This document shows positions 1-8,560 of a stretch of DNA of 51,923 bases, piece by piece. Each line of letters opens with the position of its first letter. Within the stretch, counting starts at the first letter, position 1. The DNA comes from an uncultured Hyphomicrobiales bacterium (GTDB lineage: Bacteria; Pseudomonadota; Alphaproteobacteria; Rhizobiales; Devosiaceae), in NCBI GenBank assembly GCA_903842455.1, contig CAIMLX010000059.1:1-51923 (forward strand). Direction: 5' to 3'. Below the pieces are notes generated by a model, which saw nothing but the letters and a program-made list of their open reading frames with translations, had not been told where the DNA came from and did no database searches. The translations under genes and the position numbers were made by a program.

Positions 1-1
1 G

Positions 2-931
2 GGCTCGCTGTCGACCGGCCGCGACGTGGGCCGGGCGCATCGCGACGAGGCGGCGCAGACGCGCTACATCGAATACGCCAAGCGCACCCTGCCCAAGAAC
101 ATCGACCTCACCGGCCTGCGCGTGGTGCTCGATTGCGCCAATGGCGCGGCCTACAAGGTGGCGCCGACGGCGCTTTGGGAACTGGGCGCGGAGGTGTTCA
201 CCATCGGCGTCGAGCCGGACGGTTTCAACATCAACGACAAGGTGGGCTCCACGGCGCCCGAGGCGCTGATCGCCAAGGTGCGCGAACTGCGCGCCGATAT
301 CGGCATCGCGCTCGATGGCGACGCCGACCGGGTGATCATCGTCGACGAGAAGGGCGAGATCGTCGATGGCGACCAGTTCATGGCGGTGATCGCCGAGAGC
401 TGGCACACGCGCGGCGAACTGAAGGGCGGCGGACTGGTCGCCACGGTGATGAGCAATCTGGGGCTCGAGCGCTATCTCGGCGGCATCGGGCTCAACCTCG
501 AACGCACCCAGGTGGGTGACCGCTACGTGCTCGAGGCCATGCGCGCCAAGGGTTTCAACGTGGGTGGCGAGCAATCGGGCCACATCATCCTCACCGATTT
601 CACGACCACCGGCGATGGTCTCATCGCGGCGCTGCAGTTGCTGGCGGTCGCCAAGCTTGCCGGCAAGCCGGTTTCGGCGGTGTGCCAGCGCTTCGAGAAA
701 GTGCCGCAACTGCTGCAGTCGGTTCGCTACAAGAACGGCAAGCCGCTCGAGCACAAGCTGGTGCAACAGGTCATCAAGGAGAGCCAGGCTCGCCTCGGTA
801 CGGGTGGCCGCCTGGTGATCCGAGCCTCTGGCACTGAGACGGTGATCCGCGTGATGGCCGAAAGCGACGACGAGGGTCTCGTCGCCGCGGTGGTGGGCGA
901 GATTTCCGAGACCATCAGGAAAGTCGCCTGA
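2..931 (+). CDS. glmM: Phosphoglucosamine mutase, C-terminal two thirds (cut by window edge)
   Basis: GlmM interconverts glucosamine-6-phosphate and glucosamine-1-phosphate in the cytoplasm, on the way to UDP-GlcNAc for peptidoglycan and LPS. The reading frame is open from base 2, so the true start and the phosphoserine loop lie outside the window. Visible family signatures are the metal-binding loop DGDADRVI, the sugar-binding stretch GGEQSGHI followed by TTGDG, and the C-terminal phosphate-binding loop [15 protein letters not shown]. Most family members have GTEP in that last loop; here it is GTET. A hairpin terminator follows closely, so the gene ends its transcription unit. The assignment is firm. 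Confidence 0.95.
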   Translation, partial: GSLSTGRDVGRAHRDEAAQTRYIEYAKRTLPKNIDLTGLRVVLDCANGAAYKVAPTALWELGAEVFTIGVEPDGFNINDKVGSTAPEALIAKVRELRADIGIALDGDADRVIIVDEKGEIVDGDQFMAVIAESWHTRGELKGGGLVATVMSNLGLERYLGGIGLNLERTQVGDRYVLEAMRAKGFNVGGEQSGHIILTDFTTTGDGLIAALQLLAVAKLAGKPVSAVCQRFEKVPQLLQSVRYKNGKPLEHKLVQQVIKESQARLGTGGRLVIRASGTETVIRVMAESDDEGLVAAVVGEISETIRKVA

Positions 932-955
932 CCCCCACACGCCGGTGTACCCAAC

Positions 956-990
956 AGCGCCCTCTCGGGACCCTCCGGGAGGGCGCTTTC
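956..990 (+). terminator. Rho-independent terminator after glmM
   Basis: A 9-bp perfect GC-rich stem (956-964 with 979-987) is followed by a short T run. It lies 25 bases after the glmM stop codon. Confidence 0.8.
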
Positions 991-1024
991 GTATCCGGCC
1001 AAGTATTCGAGCAAGTAACGCCTC

Positions 1025-1073
1025 GTTAACCCTCGGACTTCACGCCGAATTAGGGTTAAGGCTTAGGGTTAAG
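1025..1073. promoter_or_regulatory. TTAACCCT/AGGGTTAA repeat cluster upstream of the omp gene
   Basis: Two direct copies of TTAGGGTTAAG (1050-1060 and 1063-1073) and one inverted half copy (TTAACCCT, 1026-1033) sit 70-120 bases before the barrel gene start. On the opposite strand they read TTAACC, which resembles half sites of the alphaproteobacterial cell-cycle regulator CtrA. The TTAA-to-TTAA gap is 9 bases, whereas the usual CtrA spacing is 7, so the identity of the binding protein is open. Confidence 0.4.
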
Positions 1074-1145
1074 TGAGCTCTAAGAAGTCAAGTCCATAGT
1101 GAGCCCACTCGACTGGTGTCGGGCTGGCAAAAGGACCTTTGTTAA

Positions 1146-1892
1146 ATGCGTAAACTTCTTGCTCTGGCGGCGGTAGGTACCGCCGTACTGCTCGGCGGCC
1201 CCGCCTTCGCGGCCGACATGCCCGAGTATCCGCCGATCGATATCCCCGATGTCGACTACGACGTCGGTGGCTCGTTCTACCTGCGCGGCTCGGCAGCGCT
1301 GAATTTCCACTGGGCGCCCGAAGTGGTGCATCCGTGGGATGCCGACGACGTCGATCCGATCGTCGAATATGGCTACGGCTACAGCTGGGGCGCGGGCTTC
1401 GGCTACGAGACCGGCACGGGCCTCCGCTTCGACGGCACGATGGACTCGGTCGAAACGACCGGTCTCAAGATCACCAAGGACGACGGCGACCCGGATGACG
1501 GCGACTACACGCTGATGCTGCGCTCGACCGTCGCGCTCGCCAACGTGTACTACGATTTCGGCCTCGGTGACCTCGGCGGCTACTCGAGCGGCGGCGGGGC
1601 ATTCGCCTATGTCGGTGCTGGTGCCGGCGTTGCCTGGAACCACGCCGAGATCAATTCCCCGCTCGGTGCACCGATCCCGGTTCCGACCGGCGACAATGTC
1701 AGCGCCGCGGGCGCCGTCATGGCCGGTGTCGGCTACGACATGGGCACGTGGGTGGCCGATGTGGGCTACCGTGGCCTCTACATCAACGAGATCAACAACT
1801 CGCCGACCGACGACACCACGTCGAGCTACTACGAGATCCACGACAACTGGATCCACGAAGTGCGCGGCACCATCCGTTACCGCCTCGACTAG
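1146..1892 (+). CDS. Outer-membrane beta-barrel protein, Omp25/RopB-like
   Basis: This is a predicted outer-membrane barrel of 248 residues. Residues 1-22 form a clear signal peptide with a cleavage site after AFA. The mature part alternates aromatic and small residues, as in short barrels (GYGYSWGAGFGYETGTGLRF, then VYYDFGLGDL, then FAYVGAGAGVAWNHAE), and ends in a strand-like GTIRYRLD. The start is supported by an AAAGGA ribosome site about 10 bases upstream. Small barrels of this type are abundant surface proteins in Hyphomicrobiales. The acidic N-terminal stretch after the signal (PPIDIPDVDYDV) is typical of the group. Ligand and exact role cannot be read from sequence. Confidence 0.8.
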   Translation: MRKLLALAAVGTAVLLGGPAFAADMPEYPPIDIPDVDYDVGGSFYLRGSAALNFHWAPEVVHPWDADDVDPIVEYGYGYSWGAGFGYETGTGLRFDGTMDSVETTGLKITKDDGDPDDGDYTLMLRSTVALANVYYDFGLGDLGGYSSGGGAFAYVGAGAGVAWNHAEINSPLGAPIPVPTGDNVSAAGAVMAGVGYDMGTWVADVGYRGLYINEINNSPTDDTTSSYYEIHDNWIHEVRGTIRYRLD

Positions 1893-1924
1893 GCGCGGCC
1901 TGCCACGACACCAGAACTGCCGGG

Positions 1925-1948
1925 ACGGCGCCCAGAAGGGCGCCGTTT
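1925..1948 (+). terminator. Rho-independent terminator after the omp gene
   Basis: A perfect 9-bp stem (1925-1933 with 1938-1946), a 4-base AGAA loop and a trailing TTT lie 33 bases after the barrel gene stop. Confidence 0.85.
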
Positions 1949-1984
1949 CGCGTTTCGGGGACGCGACTCGGATAGGGTGCGCCC

Positions 1985-2665
1985 ATGACCGAGCTTACCG
2001 ACCGAACCCTGTCCCGCGCCGACCTTGCCCCGCTTGCCGGCGGCGATGCGGTGACCCTCGTCAACTGCACGCTCGATGATGCGAACCTGCGCGATCTCGA
2101 CCTGACCGGCTGGCGCTTCGAGCGCTGCAGCCTCAACCGCACAGACTTCGCATCGGCGGCGCTGGAGCTGGCCACCTTCACCCACTGCCGCGGGCCGTCG
2201 GCGACGTTCCGCAGCGCGCATCTCGACGACGCACGCTTCGAAGCATGCGACTTCAACAATGCGGTGTTCCGCAACGCCGTGCTGACCTCGGCGGCGTTCA
2301 AGGACTGCAAGCTCACGGGTTCCGATTTCACCGAGGCCCGCTCCACTGGCACCAGCTTTGCCGATACGCTGCTGGTGGCCGCCAAGCTCGCCGGGTTCTC
2401 GTTCCGCAAGGACAAGCTCAGCGGCGTTGACCTGTCGATGGCCGACCTCGCCAAGTGCGATTTCCGCGACGCCGAGTTCGAAAAGTGCAGCCTCCGCGAG
2501 TCGATCATCGACAATGCCCGCTTCGAAGGCGCGGACCTGCGGGGGGCGGACCTGACCGGGCTGTCGCTGCTGACCGGGGCAGGGCGGTTCAAGGGCGCGA
2601 TCATCTCGGCTGTTCAGGCGGAGATGATCCTGTCGGCAACGGGATTGAAGGTGCGGGCCCGGTAG
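1985..2665 (+). CDS. Pentapeptide-repeat protein
   Basis: The 226-residue protein consists almost wholly of pentapeptide repeats of the A(D/N)LxX type, for example DANLRDLDLTG, LDDARFEACDFNNAVF, FRDAEFEKCSLRES and GADLRGADLTGLSL. Such proteins fold into a right-handed quadrilateral beta-helix. Some members mimic DNA and protect gyrase (Qnr, MfpA), but most have no known role, and nothing here singles out a function. There is no signal peptide, so it is presumably cytosolic. The stop codon is separated by only one base from the stop of the convergent gene, and no terminator is visible between them. Confidence 0.85.
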   Translation: MTELTDRTLSRADLAPLAGGDAVTLVNCTLDDANLRDLDLTGWRFERCSLNRTDFASAALELATFTHCRGPSATFRSAHLDDARFEACDFNNAVFRNAVLTSAAFKDCKLTGSDFTEARSTGTSFADTLLVAAKLAGFSFRKDKLSGVDLSMADLAKCDFRDAEFEKCSLRESIIDNARFEGADLRGADLTGLSLLTGAGRFKGAIISAVQAEMILSATGLKVRAR

Positions 2666-2666
2666 G

Positions 2667-3833
2667 TCACTCGCTTCCCAGCTGGAAGCGCTCGAACCGG
2701 CCGAGTTCTTCCTCGATGAGGTACTTTCGCTGCGGGGTTTCGGGTTCGATCCAGTGCCAGGCCTGGATGAGGAGTTTTCGCGCAGCGCGGTCGGTCTTGA
2801 GGTCGAGGACGGCGACGATCTGGTCGCCGATCAGCACGGGCAGGGTGAAATAGCCGAAGCGGCGCTTCTCGACCTTCACGTAGGCCTCGAACACGTGCTC
2901 GTAGCCGAAGAACAATTTCAGCCGCCGCCGCTGGATGACCAGCGGGTCGAAGGGCGAGAGGATGTGGACCAGGGGCTCACGTGCGGTTGGCGGCTCCAGC
3001 GCCTCGGGTGTGGCGAAGTGCAATTCGCCGTCGACCGTCACCGGGACCAGCTGCTTCCGCCGCACCCGCCCCTCGATGATCTCGGCCATCTCCGGCGTGA
3101 AGCGCAGGCGCGGATGCATCACCGAGGGGCCGCTGATCAGGCCCTGCGCCGTCAGGGCGCGATCGATCAGATGCTCGGTGATCTGCCTTTCGGTGGCGGC
3201 GCGGGGGCGGGGCGGCCAGTTGAAATGGCGGTCGATCAGCTCGTAGGTCTTCAGCATGCCGATGCGTTCGGAGATGGTGAGTTCGCCCGAGTAGAAGCCG
3301 TATTGCAGCACCCGCTTCGATGGCTTGCGGCTGCCCCAGAGGTGGTCCTTCTCGACCAGTTCGTCGGTGTCGATGTCGCGGATCGACAGGGCGCCGTCCT
3401 TGCGGATCTGGCGCAGCAATTTCTTCAGGTCGTTTGGGTCGGCGTCGGCGTACCAGCGCATCGGCTCGGACGCGTGATGTTTCATCTCGTTGAGGTAGAA
3501 GCGGATGTCGCGGACCGGCACGAAGGCGAGGGCGTGGGTCCAGTATTCGAACACCGTCTTGTCCACCGTCTGCGCCTGATGCAGGTCGGCGCGGCGGTAG
3601 GCCGGGATGCGCGAAAACAGGATGTGGTGGTGGGCGCGCTCGATGACGTTGATGGTGTCGATCTGCACGTAGCCGAGGTGCTCGATGGCGCGCGTCGTCG
3701 CTGCCGCGCCGTCGCCGAACGGCGTCCGGTCGTCAAGTCGCTGGGCGTGCAGCCAGATGCGCCGTGCCTCGGGGAGGGTGAGGGCGCGGGGTTGTTTCGA
3801 CGTCGTCGCGGGGGCTTTCGTCATGGTCGGCAA
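2667..3833 (-). CDS. YcaQ-like winged-helix DNA glycosylase family protein
   Basis: The protein has 388 residues, as usual for the HTH_42/YcaQ family, whose studied members unhook interstrand DNA crosslinks or excise bulky alkylated bases. Family hallmarks include the N-terminal LTLPEARRIWLHAQRL, the segment GYVQIDTINVIERAHHHILF with a QxD motif in the position of the catalytic QXQ/QXD of this family, and the C-terminal LSPFDPLVIQRRRLKLFFGY. A TTG at 3833 is chosen because an AGGAGGG ribosome site lies 9 bases before it; ATG at 3824 is the alternative. The gene follows the helicase gene by 27 bases on the same strand, which suggests a shared repair-related transcript. Confidence 0.8.
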   Translation of the reverse strand: MPTMTKAPATTSKQPRALTLPEARRIWLHAQRLDDRTPFGDGAAATTRAIEHLGYVQIDTINVIERAHHHILFSRIPAYRRADLHQAQTVDKTVFEYWTHALAFVPVRDIRFYLNEMKHHASEPMRWYADADPNDLKKLLRQIRKDGALSIRDIDTDELVEKDHLWGSRKPSKRVLQYGFYSGELTISERIGMLKTYELIDRHFNWPPRPRAATERQITEHLIDRALTAQGLISGPSVMHPRLRFTPEMAEIIEGRVRRKQLVPVTVDGELHFATPEALEPPTAREPLVHILSPFDPLVIQRRRLKLFFGYEHVFEAYVKVEKRRFGYFTLPVLIGDQIVAVLDLKTDRAARKLLIQAWHWIEPETPQRKYLIEEELGRFERFQLGSE

Positions 3834-3860
3834 GCTATCGCACCCTCCTGCCAGCCGGTG

Positions 3861-5912
3861 TCAGGCTTTCTTCCACATCTGACGGAGGCCGGCGCCGATA
3901 TCCACCTTGGGGGCGGTGGTGCCGCCGCGGATTTCGGCGGGGGCTACAGCTGGCCAGAACATGTCGTCGAAGAGGGGAAGCATGGCCCGGGTGATGAAGC
4001 GGGTGCGCTGGGCGTAGACGTGCTTGTCGCCGCGCGGTGTCTGCTGGTGCACGTAGAAGCGCTGCGGGATCATCAGGTGCAACTCGTCCTTCGCCCGGGT
4101 CATGGCGACGTAGAGCAGGCGGCGCTCCTCCTCCAGTTCGTGCGTGGAGCCGGTGCCGAGGTCGGAGGGGATGGCGCCGTCGACGACGTTCAGCACGTGG
4201 ACGTTCTTCCACTCCTGCCCCTTGGCGGAGTGGATGGTCGAGAGTATCAGGTAGTCCTCGTCGAGCAGCGGGACGCCGGCCTGGTCCGAGGTGGCGTCGG
4301 GCGGATCGAGAGTGAGCTCGGTAATGAAGCGCTCGCGGCTGGGGTAGCCGGAGGCGATCTGCTCGAGCTGGTAGAGGTCTTCCTTGCGGACCTCGGCGTC
4401 CTCGTAGACCGCTTCCATCAGCGGTTCGTACCAGAGCCGGGCCGTGAACAGCTCTGCCGGCCAGCCGCCGCCCCGGCCCAGATTGCCGACGACGTCGAGC
4501 AGGCCGGGCCAGCCTTCGGAGCCGCGCGACGGGGCGGGCGCTTCGAGCAGCGTCTGCAGCGGATTGGCGCTGTCGAGCATGGTGTCGAGCACCTTGCCGG
4601 CCGAGCCGGGGCCGATGCCGGGCAGCAGTTGCAGCACGCGAAAACCAGCGACGCGGTCGCGCGGATTGTCGACGAAGCGCAGCAGCGCAAGCATGTCCTT
4701 GATATGTGCAGCGTCGAGGAATTTCAGGCCGCCGAACTTCACAAATGGGATGTTGCGGCGGGTGAGTTCGATCTCGAGTTCGGCCGAATGGCTGGAGGTG
4801 CGGAACAGCACCGCCTGCTGCTTGAGGGCAGTGCCGCCCTCGCGGCAGGCGAGCACACTTTCAACGACGTAGCGGGCCTGGTCGGCTTCGGACTTCACCG
4901 TGACGAGCCGCGGCTTTTCGCTGGCCAGCCGCTCGGTCCACAGGTTCTTGGTGAAGCGCTCCTTGCTCTCGGAGATCACCGCGTTGGCGGCCGCGAGGAT
5001 CGGCTGGGTGGAGCGGTAGTTGCGATCGAGCGTGACGATCCGGGCGGGCGGGGTGAAGGCGGCGGGGAACTCAAGGATGTTACGAACGGTGGCGGCGCGG
5101 AACGAATATATCGACTGGGCGTCGTCGCCGACCACTGTCAGCCCGTCGCCCTTCGGTTTGAGCGCGAGGAGGATGGAGGCCTGGAGACGGTTGGTGTCCT
5201 GGTACTCGTCCACCAGCACGTGGTCGAAGCGTTCGCCGAGGTCGGCAGCGATGGTCGGCTCGCGCATCATTGCGGCCCAGTAGAGCAGCAGGTCGTCGTA
5301 ATCGAGCACCTGCTGGCGCTGCTTGGCTTCGGTGTAGGCGCCGAACAGATCGCGCAACTCGTTGGACCACATCGCGACCCAGGGGAAATGGTCCTTGAGG
5401 ATGCGCTCGATGTCTTCCTCGGCGTTGACGATGCGCGAGTAGATGGCGAGGCAGGTGCCCTTGGTGGGGAAGCGTTTTTTGGCTTCGGAGAACCCCATTT
5501 CGTGGCGGATGATGTTCATCAGGTCGCCCGAGTCCTCGCGGTCGTGGATCGAAAAGCCGGGTTCGAGGCCGATCTGCTCGGCGTGCTCGCGGAGGAGGCG
5601 GGCGCCGATGCCGTGGAAGGTGCCGGACCAGCTGAGCGCATCGGCGATGATGCCGGCCTTGTCGCGCATCACCTGTGCCACGAGGCGTTCGACGCGGCGC
5701 TGCATCTCGGAGGAGGCGCGGCGCGAGAAGGTCATCAGCAGGATGCGGCGCGGATCGGCGCCGTTGACGACGAGGTGCGCGACACGGTGGGCGAGCGTGT
5801 TGGTCTTGCCGGACCCGGCCCCGGCGATGACCAGCAGCGGCCCGCCGTCATGCGTCACCGCCTCCCGCTGGGCGGGGTTCAGCTTGTCGAGATAGGCGGG
5901 AGTATCGAGCAC
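3861..5912 (-). CDS. UvrD/Rep-family ATP-dependent DNA helicase
   Basis: This is a superfamily 1A 3'-5' helicase of 683 residues. Motifs appear in order: Q-motif region LNPAQREAV, Walker A AGAGSGKTNTL, motif II VDEYQDTN, motif III GDDAQSIYSFRAA, the motif V region TIHSAKGQEW, and motif VI LLYVAMTRAKDEL. It is somewhat shorter than canonical UvrD or PcrA (about 720-780 residues), so the C-terminal RNA-polymerase-binding extension may be reduced. The start is GTG with a weak ribosome site. The family acts in repair and recombination. Placement just upstream of a YcaQ-like glycosylase fits a DNA-repair unit. I do not assign uvrD itself because Hyphomicrobiales often carry several paralogues. Confidence 0.9.
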   Translation of the reverse strand: MLDTPAYLDKLNPAQREAVTHDGGPLLVIAGAGSGKTNTLAHRVAHLVVNGADPRRILLMTFSRRASSEMQRRVERLVAQVMRDKAGIIADALSWSGTFHGIGARLLREHAEQIGLEPGFSIHDREDSGDLMNIIRHEMGFSEAKKRFPTKGTCLAIYSRIVNAEEDIERILKDHFPWVAMWSNELRDLFGAYTEAKQRQQVLDYDDLLLYWAAMMREPTIAADLGERFDHVLVDEYQDTNRLQASILLALKPKGDGLTVVGDDAQSIYSFRAATVRNILEFPAAFTPPARIVTLDRNYRSTQPILAAANAVISESKERFTKNLWTERLASEKPRLVTVKSEADQARYVVESVLACREGGTALKQQAVLFRTSSHSAELEIELTRRNIPFVKFGGLKFLDAAHIKDMLALLRFVDNPRDRVAGFRVLQLLPGIGPGSAGKVLDTMLDSANPLQTLLEAPAPSRGSEGWPGLLDVVGNLGRGGGWPAELFTARLWYEPLMEAVYEDAEVRKEDLYQLEQIASGYPSRERFITELTLDPPDATSDQAGVPLLDEDYLILSTIHSAKGQEWKNVHVLNVVDGAIPSDLGTGSTHELEEERRLLYVAMTRAKDELHLMIPQRFYVHQQTPRGDKHVYAQRTRFITRAMLPLFDDMFWPAVAPAEIRGGTTAPKVDIGAGLRQMWKKA

Positions 5913-5985
5913 GCGAATCGATCCGGACGTCAGGAAGGATCAGGAAGCACTATTCCCGCTTTGTTCGCAAATTGGGGTGTCGACG

Positions 5986-6357
5986 CTACCGCTTCTTTGC
6001 TCGCGCCGCGTTCTCGTCGATCCGTGCGGCGATCAGCGCTTCCACCAATGGCCGGGGCAGCGGCTTGTCAGGGGTGAAGCGAACGGTGCCGGGGGAGGTA
6101 TCGAGGCCGGCGAGCCGGTCGGCGAAGGCGGCGCTCACCGCCGGGCTCTGGACGTAGAAGGCGCAGTGCTTCTTTGCGGCGCCTAAAGAGACGAGCGGCT
6201 TGCCGCCGAGCTTGAAGGCGGGGACGCCGTAGTTGAGCGACTCGACTGCCTCGGGGACGGCGGCGATGATCCAGTCCCGCAGCTCCAGCAGGGCTTTCCG
6301 CTGGTCTTCGGGTAGCGGCGCCAGGTAACTCGCGGTGATTTCCGGGATCGATGCCAT
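5986..6357 (-). CDS. DUF1801 / YdhG-like protein
   Basis: This small soluble protein of 123 residues belongs to the DUF1801 (YdhG/iron-chaperone-like) family. Typical features are the N-terminal ALLELRDWIIAAVPEAVESL, the central NYGVPAFKLGGKPLVSLGAAKKHCAFYV (read here in two adjoining parts) and the ending LPRPLVEALIAARIDENAA. The fold resembles frataxin-like proteins, and some relatives were proposed to bind iron, but no biochemical role is established for most members. It starts 21 bases after the stop of tfuA on the same strand, so it may be read as the last gene of that operon. There is no visible link to peptide modification. Confidence 0.8.
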   Translation of the reverse strand: MASIPEITASYLAPLPEDQRKALLELRDWIIAAVPEAVESLNYGVPAFKLGGKPLVSLGAAKKHCAFYVQSPAVSAAFADRLAGLDTSPGTVRFTPDKPLPRPLVEALIAARIDENAARAKKR

Positions 6358-6378
6358 GCTTTTGACCTCTGGTGTGCC

Positions 6379-7077
6379 TCAGGCCTGCGTCTGTAGATAA
6401 GCGCGCCATGGGTCGGAGGCGCGGAAAGTCCAGCTCGCCGGCGCTGCGCCGCGCCGGTCAGGGAGTTGGCGCAGGCGGTCGACCAGTTCGAGCGCGTCGC
6501 GCCCCTTTACACCGACGCGGTCGCGCCGGTAGGCACCGGCCAGTTCGGCTGGCAGGCCGGCGCGATCGAGCATCGCTTCGACGGTGCGGTCGGCGAAGTA
6601 GATGTCGCGGGCGGCCTCCAGCCAGCTCCACGCCTGCTCGGCGGTGAGCGCGCCGACGTCCAGCAGCCTCGCAACGCTCGCCTCGACATCGACGAGGGGC
6701 TCGCTGAGCGGCATGAACTCCAGCTCGGCCGGGCAGTGGGCGAGGCAGACGTCGGCATCCTCGTAGCGGACGCCATCGACATAGGCGCGGGCAATCTCGC
6801 CGACCGGCTCCATGCCGAAGCTATGGCATTCGGCGGCCCGCAAGGCGCCCAGCGAGGCGCCGCCGAGGACGCGGACTCCTTCGCTGAGGGCAAACAGGAT
6901 CTCCTTGTGCCACACCGAGGGTACGAAGCCGAAGACGCCGTCGATCAGGCCGATGGCCTCGGCGCTATCCTGCACGGCGCGGTGGATGTCGCCCTGCCGG
7001 GCGGGGGGGCGGAGCTCGATCCCCGTGAGGTCTGCGGCCTGGCCGAACAGCGAGGGGCCGGCGAACAGGACCTTCAC
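6379..7077 (-). CDS. tfuA: TfuA-like protein (YcaO partner)
   Basis: The 232-residue product matches the TfuA core family: GLIDGVFGFVPSVWHKEIL, then GVRVLGGASLGALRAAEC and FGMEPVGEIARAYVDG. TfuA was first named in the trifolitoxin cluster. In studied systems a TfuA protein works with a YcaO enzyme to install thioamides, probably by delivering sulfur. Its start overlaps the ycaO stop by 4 bases, so the two are translationally coupled. That pairing is the strongest clue to function. The sulfur source and the substrate cannot be read from the sequence. Confidence 0.88.
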   Translation of the reverse strand: MKVLFAGPSLFGQAADLTGIELRPPARQGDIHRAVQDSAEAIGLIDGVFGFVPSVWHKEILFALSEGVRVLGGASLGALRAAECHSFGMEPVGEIARAYVDGVRYEDADVCLAHCPAELEFMPLSEPLVDVEASVARLLDVGALTAEQAWSWLEAARDIYFADRTVEAMLDRAGLPAELAGAYRRDRVGVKGRDALELVDRLRQLPDRRGAAPASWTFRASDPWRAYLQTQA

Positions 7078-8291
7078 AACGCACCCAGCATGGCGGCGGC
7101 GGCGCGCGAACCGGGGCGCCAGTGCCGGTTGGTGAGACGATCCTCGAGGCCCGGAACGAAGGCTTTCACGACCTCGATGCCGAGACGCTCGCTGCCGAGG
7201 CGGACGGTGACGATGCGCCTGAGGCCGGCGCGGTCGAGTCCGTGGCGGATGAACTCGAGGAACTCGGCCGTGTCGTCGTCGCCGGTAAAGCCTTCGGGGG
7301 CAGGGCGGCCACCCGGCCGGATTTCGGTCAGCACCTTGATGCTGCGGCTGAGGGCAGTGTCGTATTCGGCATCGACGATGTCGTCGCGAGCGCCGGCGAT
7401 GTTGGTGACGTGGGTCTGGGCCGCTTCGATGATGGCCTTGCGCGCCGCGATGCCGGGCACCGGGTGGCAGGCCGCGCCGCTGGCGGCATCGAAGTGCTTG
7501 TCGGCGCCGTCGGCCGGAAACATCACGGCGTAGATCACCGGCACGCCGACATTGGTGGTCTGGTCGAAGAGGTGGATGCGGTACCCGGCCCGGGCGATGC
7601 GGGCAACCAGGCGGTCGACGCCGGCATCGCCGAATGCCTCGGGTGCCACGGCGGTGGCGAAAGCCGCGGCATCGGGCTTGAACCCCCAGAGGCAGACCGC
7701 GTCGCGTTCGATGAGTTCGCAGAGGGCGTGCAGCAGGGCGCGGTCGGGGCTGATGCCGGCGGCAATGCCGTTGGTGGATTGCGAAATGGCGGTAAAGGCT
7801 GTGGGAGCGACGCCGAGCGCCACGGCATCGTAGGGCACGAGGATCGGCTTGCCTGTCGGGTATTCGGTCCCCTCGACCCAGCGGACCGGCAGGGTAGGAT
7901 CGATGGCAAAGCCGCGTGGCAGCAGATTGGCCACGTCGAGCGTTGCCAGTCCGGCGGCACGGGCTTCGTCGAGGCTGAGGGTGCGCGATGCTGTCTCAGG
8001 CGCCTCGGCCACGGCGTATTCGGCGGCCTCCATGACGGCGGAGAGTTTCGCGCCGAGATCGTCCTCGCCCTTGCCCTGGTGGGAGGCGATGGTCAGCGAG
8101 TTGGGGCGGATGGCGGCGTAGCAGGGGATGCCGGTGCGATCGAGCCCGGTCTGGCTGGCCAGCCGGGTAATGCCAAGGGCCGGGAACCGGGAAATCATGT
8201 CCCGCAGCAGCGCCGCGGGACTGGTTGCCCCCGCCCGCGACGCGTCCGTCGCTGGCCGGATGGCTAGACTTCTGTCCAGGTCGTGGAGCAC
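7074..8291 (-). CDS. ycaO: YcaO-domain ATP-dependent peptide-modifying enzyme
   Basis: This 405-residue YcaO protein activates backbone amides with ATP, giving azolines, thioamides or amidines depending on partners. Nucleotide and magnesium residues are present: S84xxxE88xxE91 (SAVMEAAE), then QSTNGIAAG at 171-179, and HALCELIER at 188-196, which matches the Q/HxxxExxER motif. There is no fused docking or cyclodehydratase C domain and no proline-rich C-terminus as in azoline formers, so the TfuA partner points to thioamide chemistry (inference). The start is GTG, with a GGAG ribosome site 9 bases upstream. It begins 21 bases after the 72-residue gene. E. coli YcaO, linked to ribosomal S12 methylthiolation, lacks this neighbourhood. 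Confidence 0.9.
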   Translation of the reverse strand: MLHDLDRSLAIRPATDASRAGATSPAALLRDMISRFPALGITRLASQTGLDRTGIPCYAAIRPNSLTIASHQGKGEDDLGAKLSAVMEAAEYAVAEAPETASRTLSLDEARAAGLATLDVANLLPRGFAIDPTLPVRWVEGTEYPTGKPILVPYDAVALGVAPTAFTAISQSTNGIAAGISPDRALLHALCELIERDAVCLWGFKPDAAAFATAVAPEAFGDAGVDRLVARIARAGYRIHLFDQTTNVGVPVIYAVMFPADGADKHFDAASGAACHPVPGIAARKAIIEAAQTHVTNIAGARDDIVDAEYDTALSRSIKVLTEIRPGGRPAPEGFTGDDDTAEFLEFIRHGLDRAGLRRIVTVRLGSERLGIEVVKAFVPGLEDRLTNRHWRPGSRAAAAMLGAL

Positions 8292-8312
8292 GATCGCTGG
8301 CTCCGTGGGATG

Positions 8313-8531
8313 TTACTTGGTCTGGTAGTGCCAGACGGCGCTGGCATCGTCGCGCTGGCCGGCGGCCACGGCGATATCGATGCCCTGGAACAAGCTGCCG
8401 CCTTCGGCGAGCTGGCTCTGCAGGTCGGGGGTCAGGACCGTCGACTGGTCGAGGGCGGTCACGGTCATCAGCTGGGTGTCGACCACCAGCAGCTGGGCGT
8501 CGTCTTTCTTACCGATGATAACATAGCGCAT
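8313..8531 (-). CDS. 72-residue small protein, candidate precursor of the YcaO-TfuA system
   Basis: I do not recognise this family. The 72-residue product starts at an ATG 6 bases after a strong AGGAGA ribosome site and is framed by two short same-strand gaps (29 and 21 bases), between the regulator and ycaO. The first 40 residues are compact (MRYVIIGKKDDAQLLVVDTQ at the start) and could serve as a leader. Residues 41-45 are LAEGG, like a double-glycine leader end. The remaining 27 residues contain no cysteine and end aromatic-rich in AVWHYQTK. Thioamide formation does not need cysteine. No protease or exporter gene is adjacent. The alternative is a small accessory or regulatory protein. Confidence 0.7.
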   Translation of the reverse strand: MRYVIIGKKDDAQLLVVDTQLMTVTALDQSTVLTPDLQSQLAEGGSLFQGIDIAVAAGQRDDASAVWHYQTK

Positions 8532-8560
8532 ATAACGTCTCCTGGGGTTGAAGTGAGTGG

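Noticed and set aside
1050-1073. TTAGGG repeats as telomere-like sequence
   Set aside because: There are only two copies, in an ordinary promoter region. Regulatory half sites are a better explanation.
2754-6077. A very long plus-strand open frame opposite the helicase and YcaQ-like genes
   Set aside because: It has low-complexity Gly/Ala/Val/Asp-rich text with no domain, and it lies antisense to two well-supported genes. Long antisense frames are expected in GC-rich DNA.
7074-8291. E. coli-type YcaO for ribosomal S12 modification
   Set aside because: It has an adjacent TfuA, a small peptide gene and a SARP-type regulator, and no S12-related gene is nearby.
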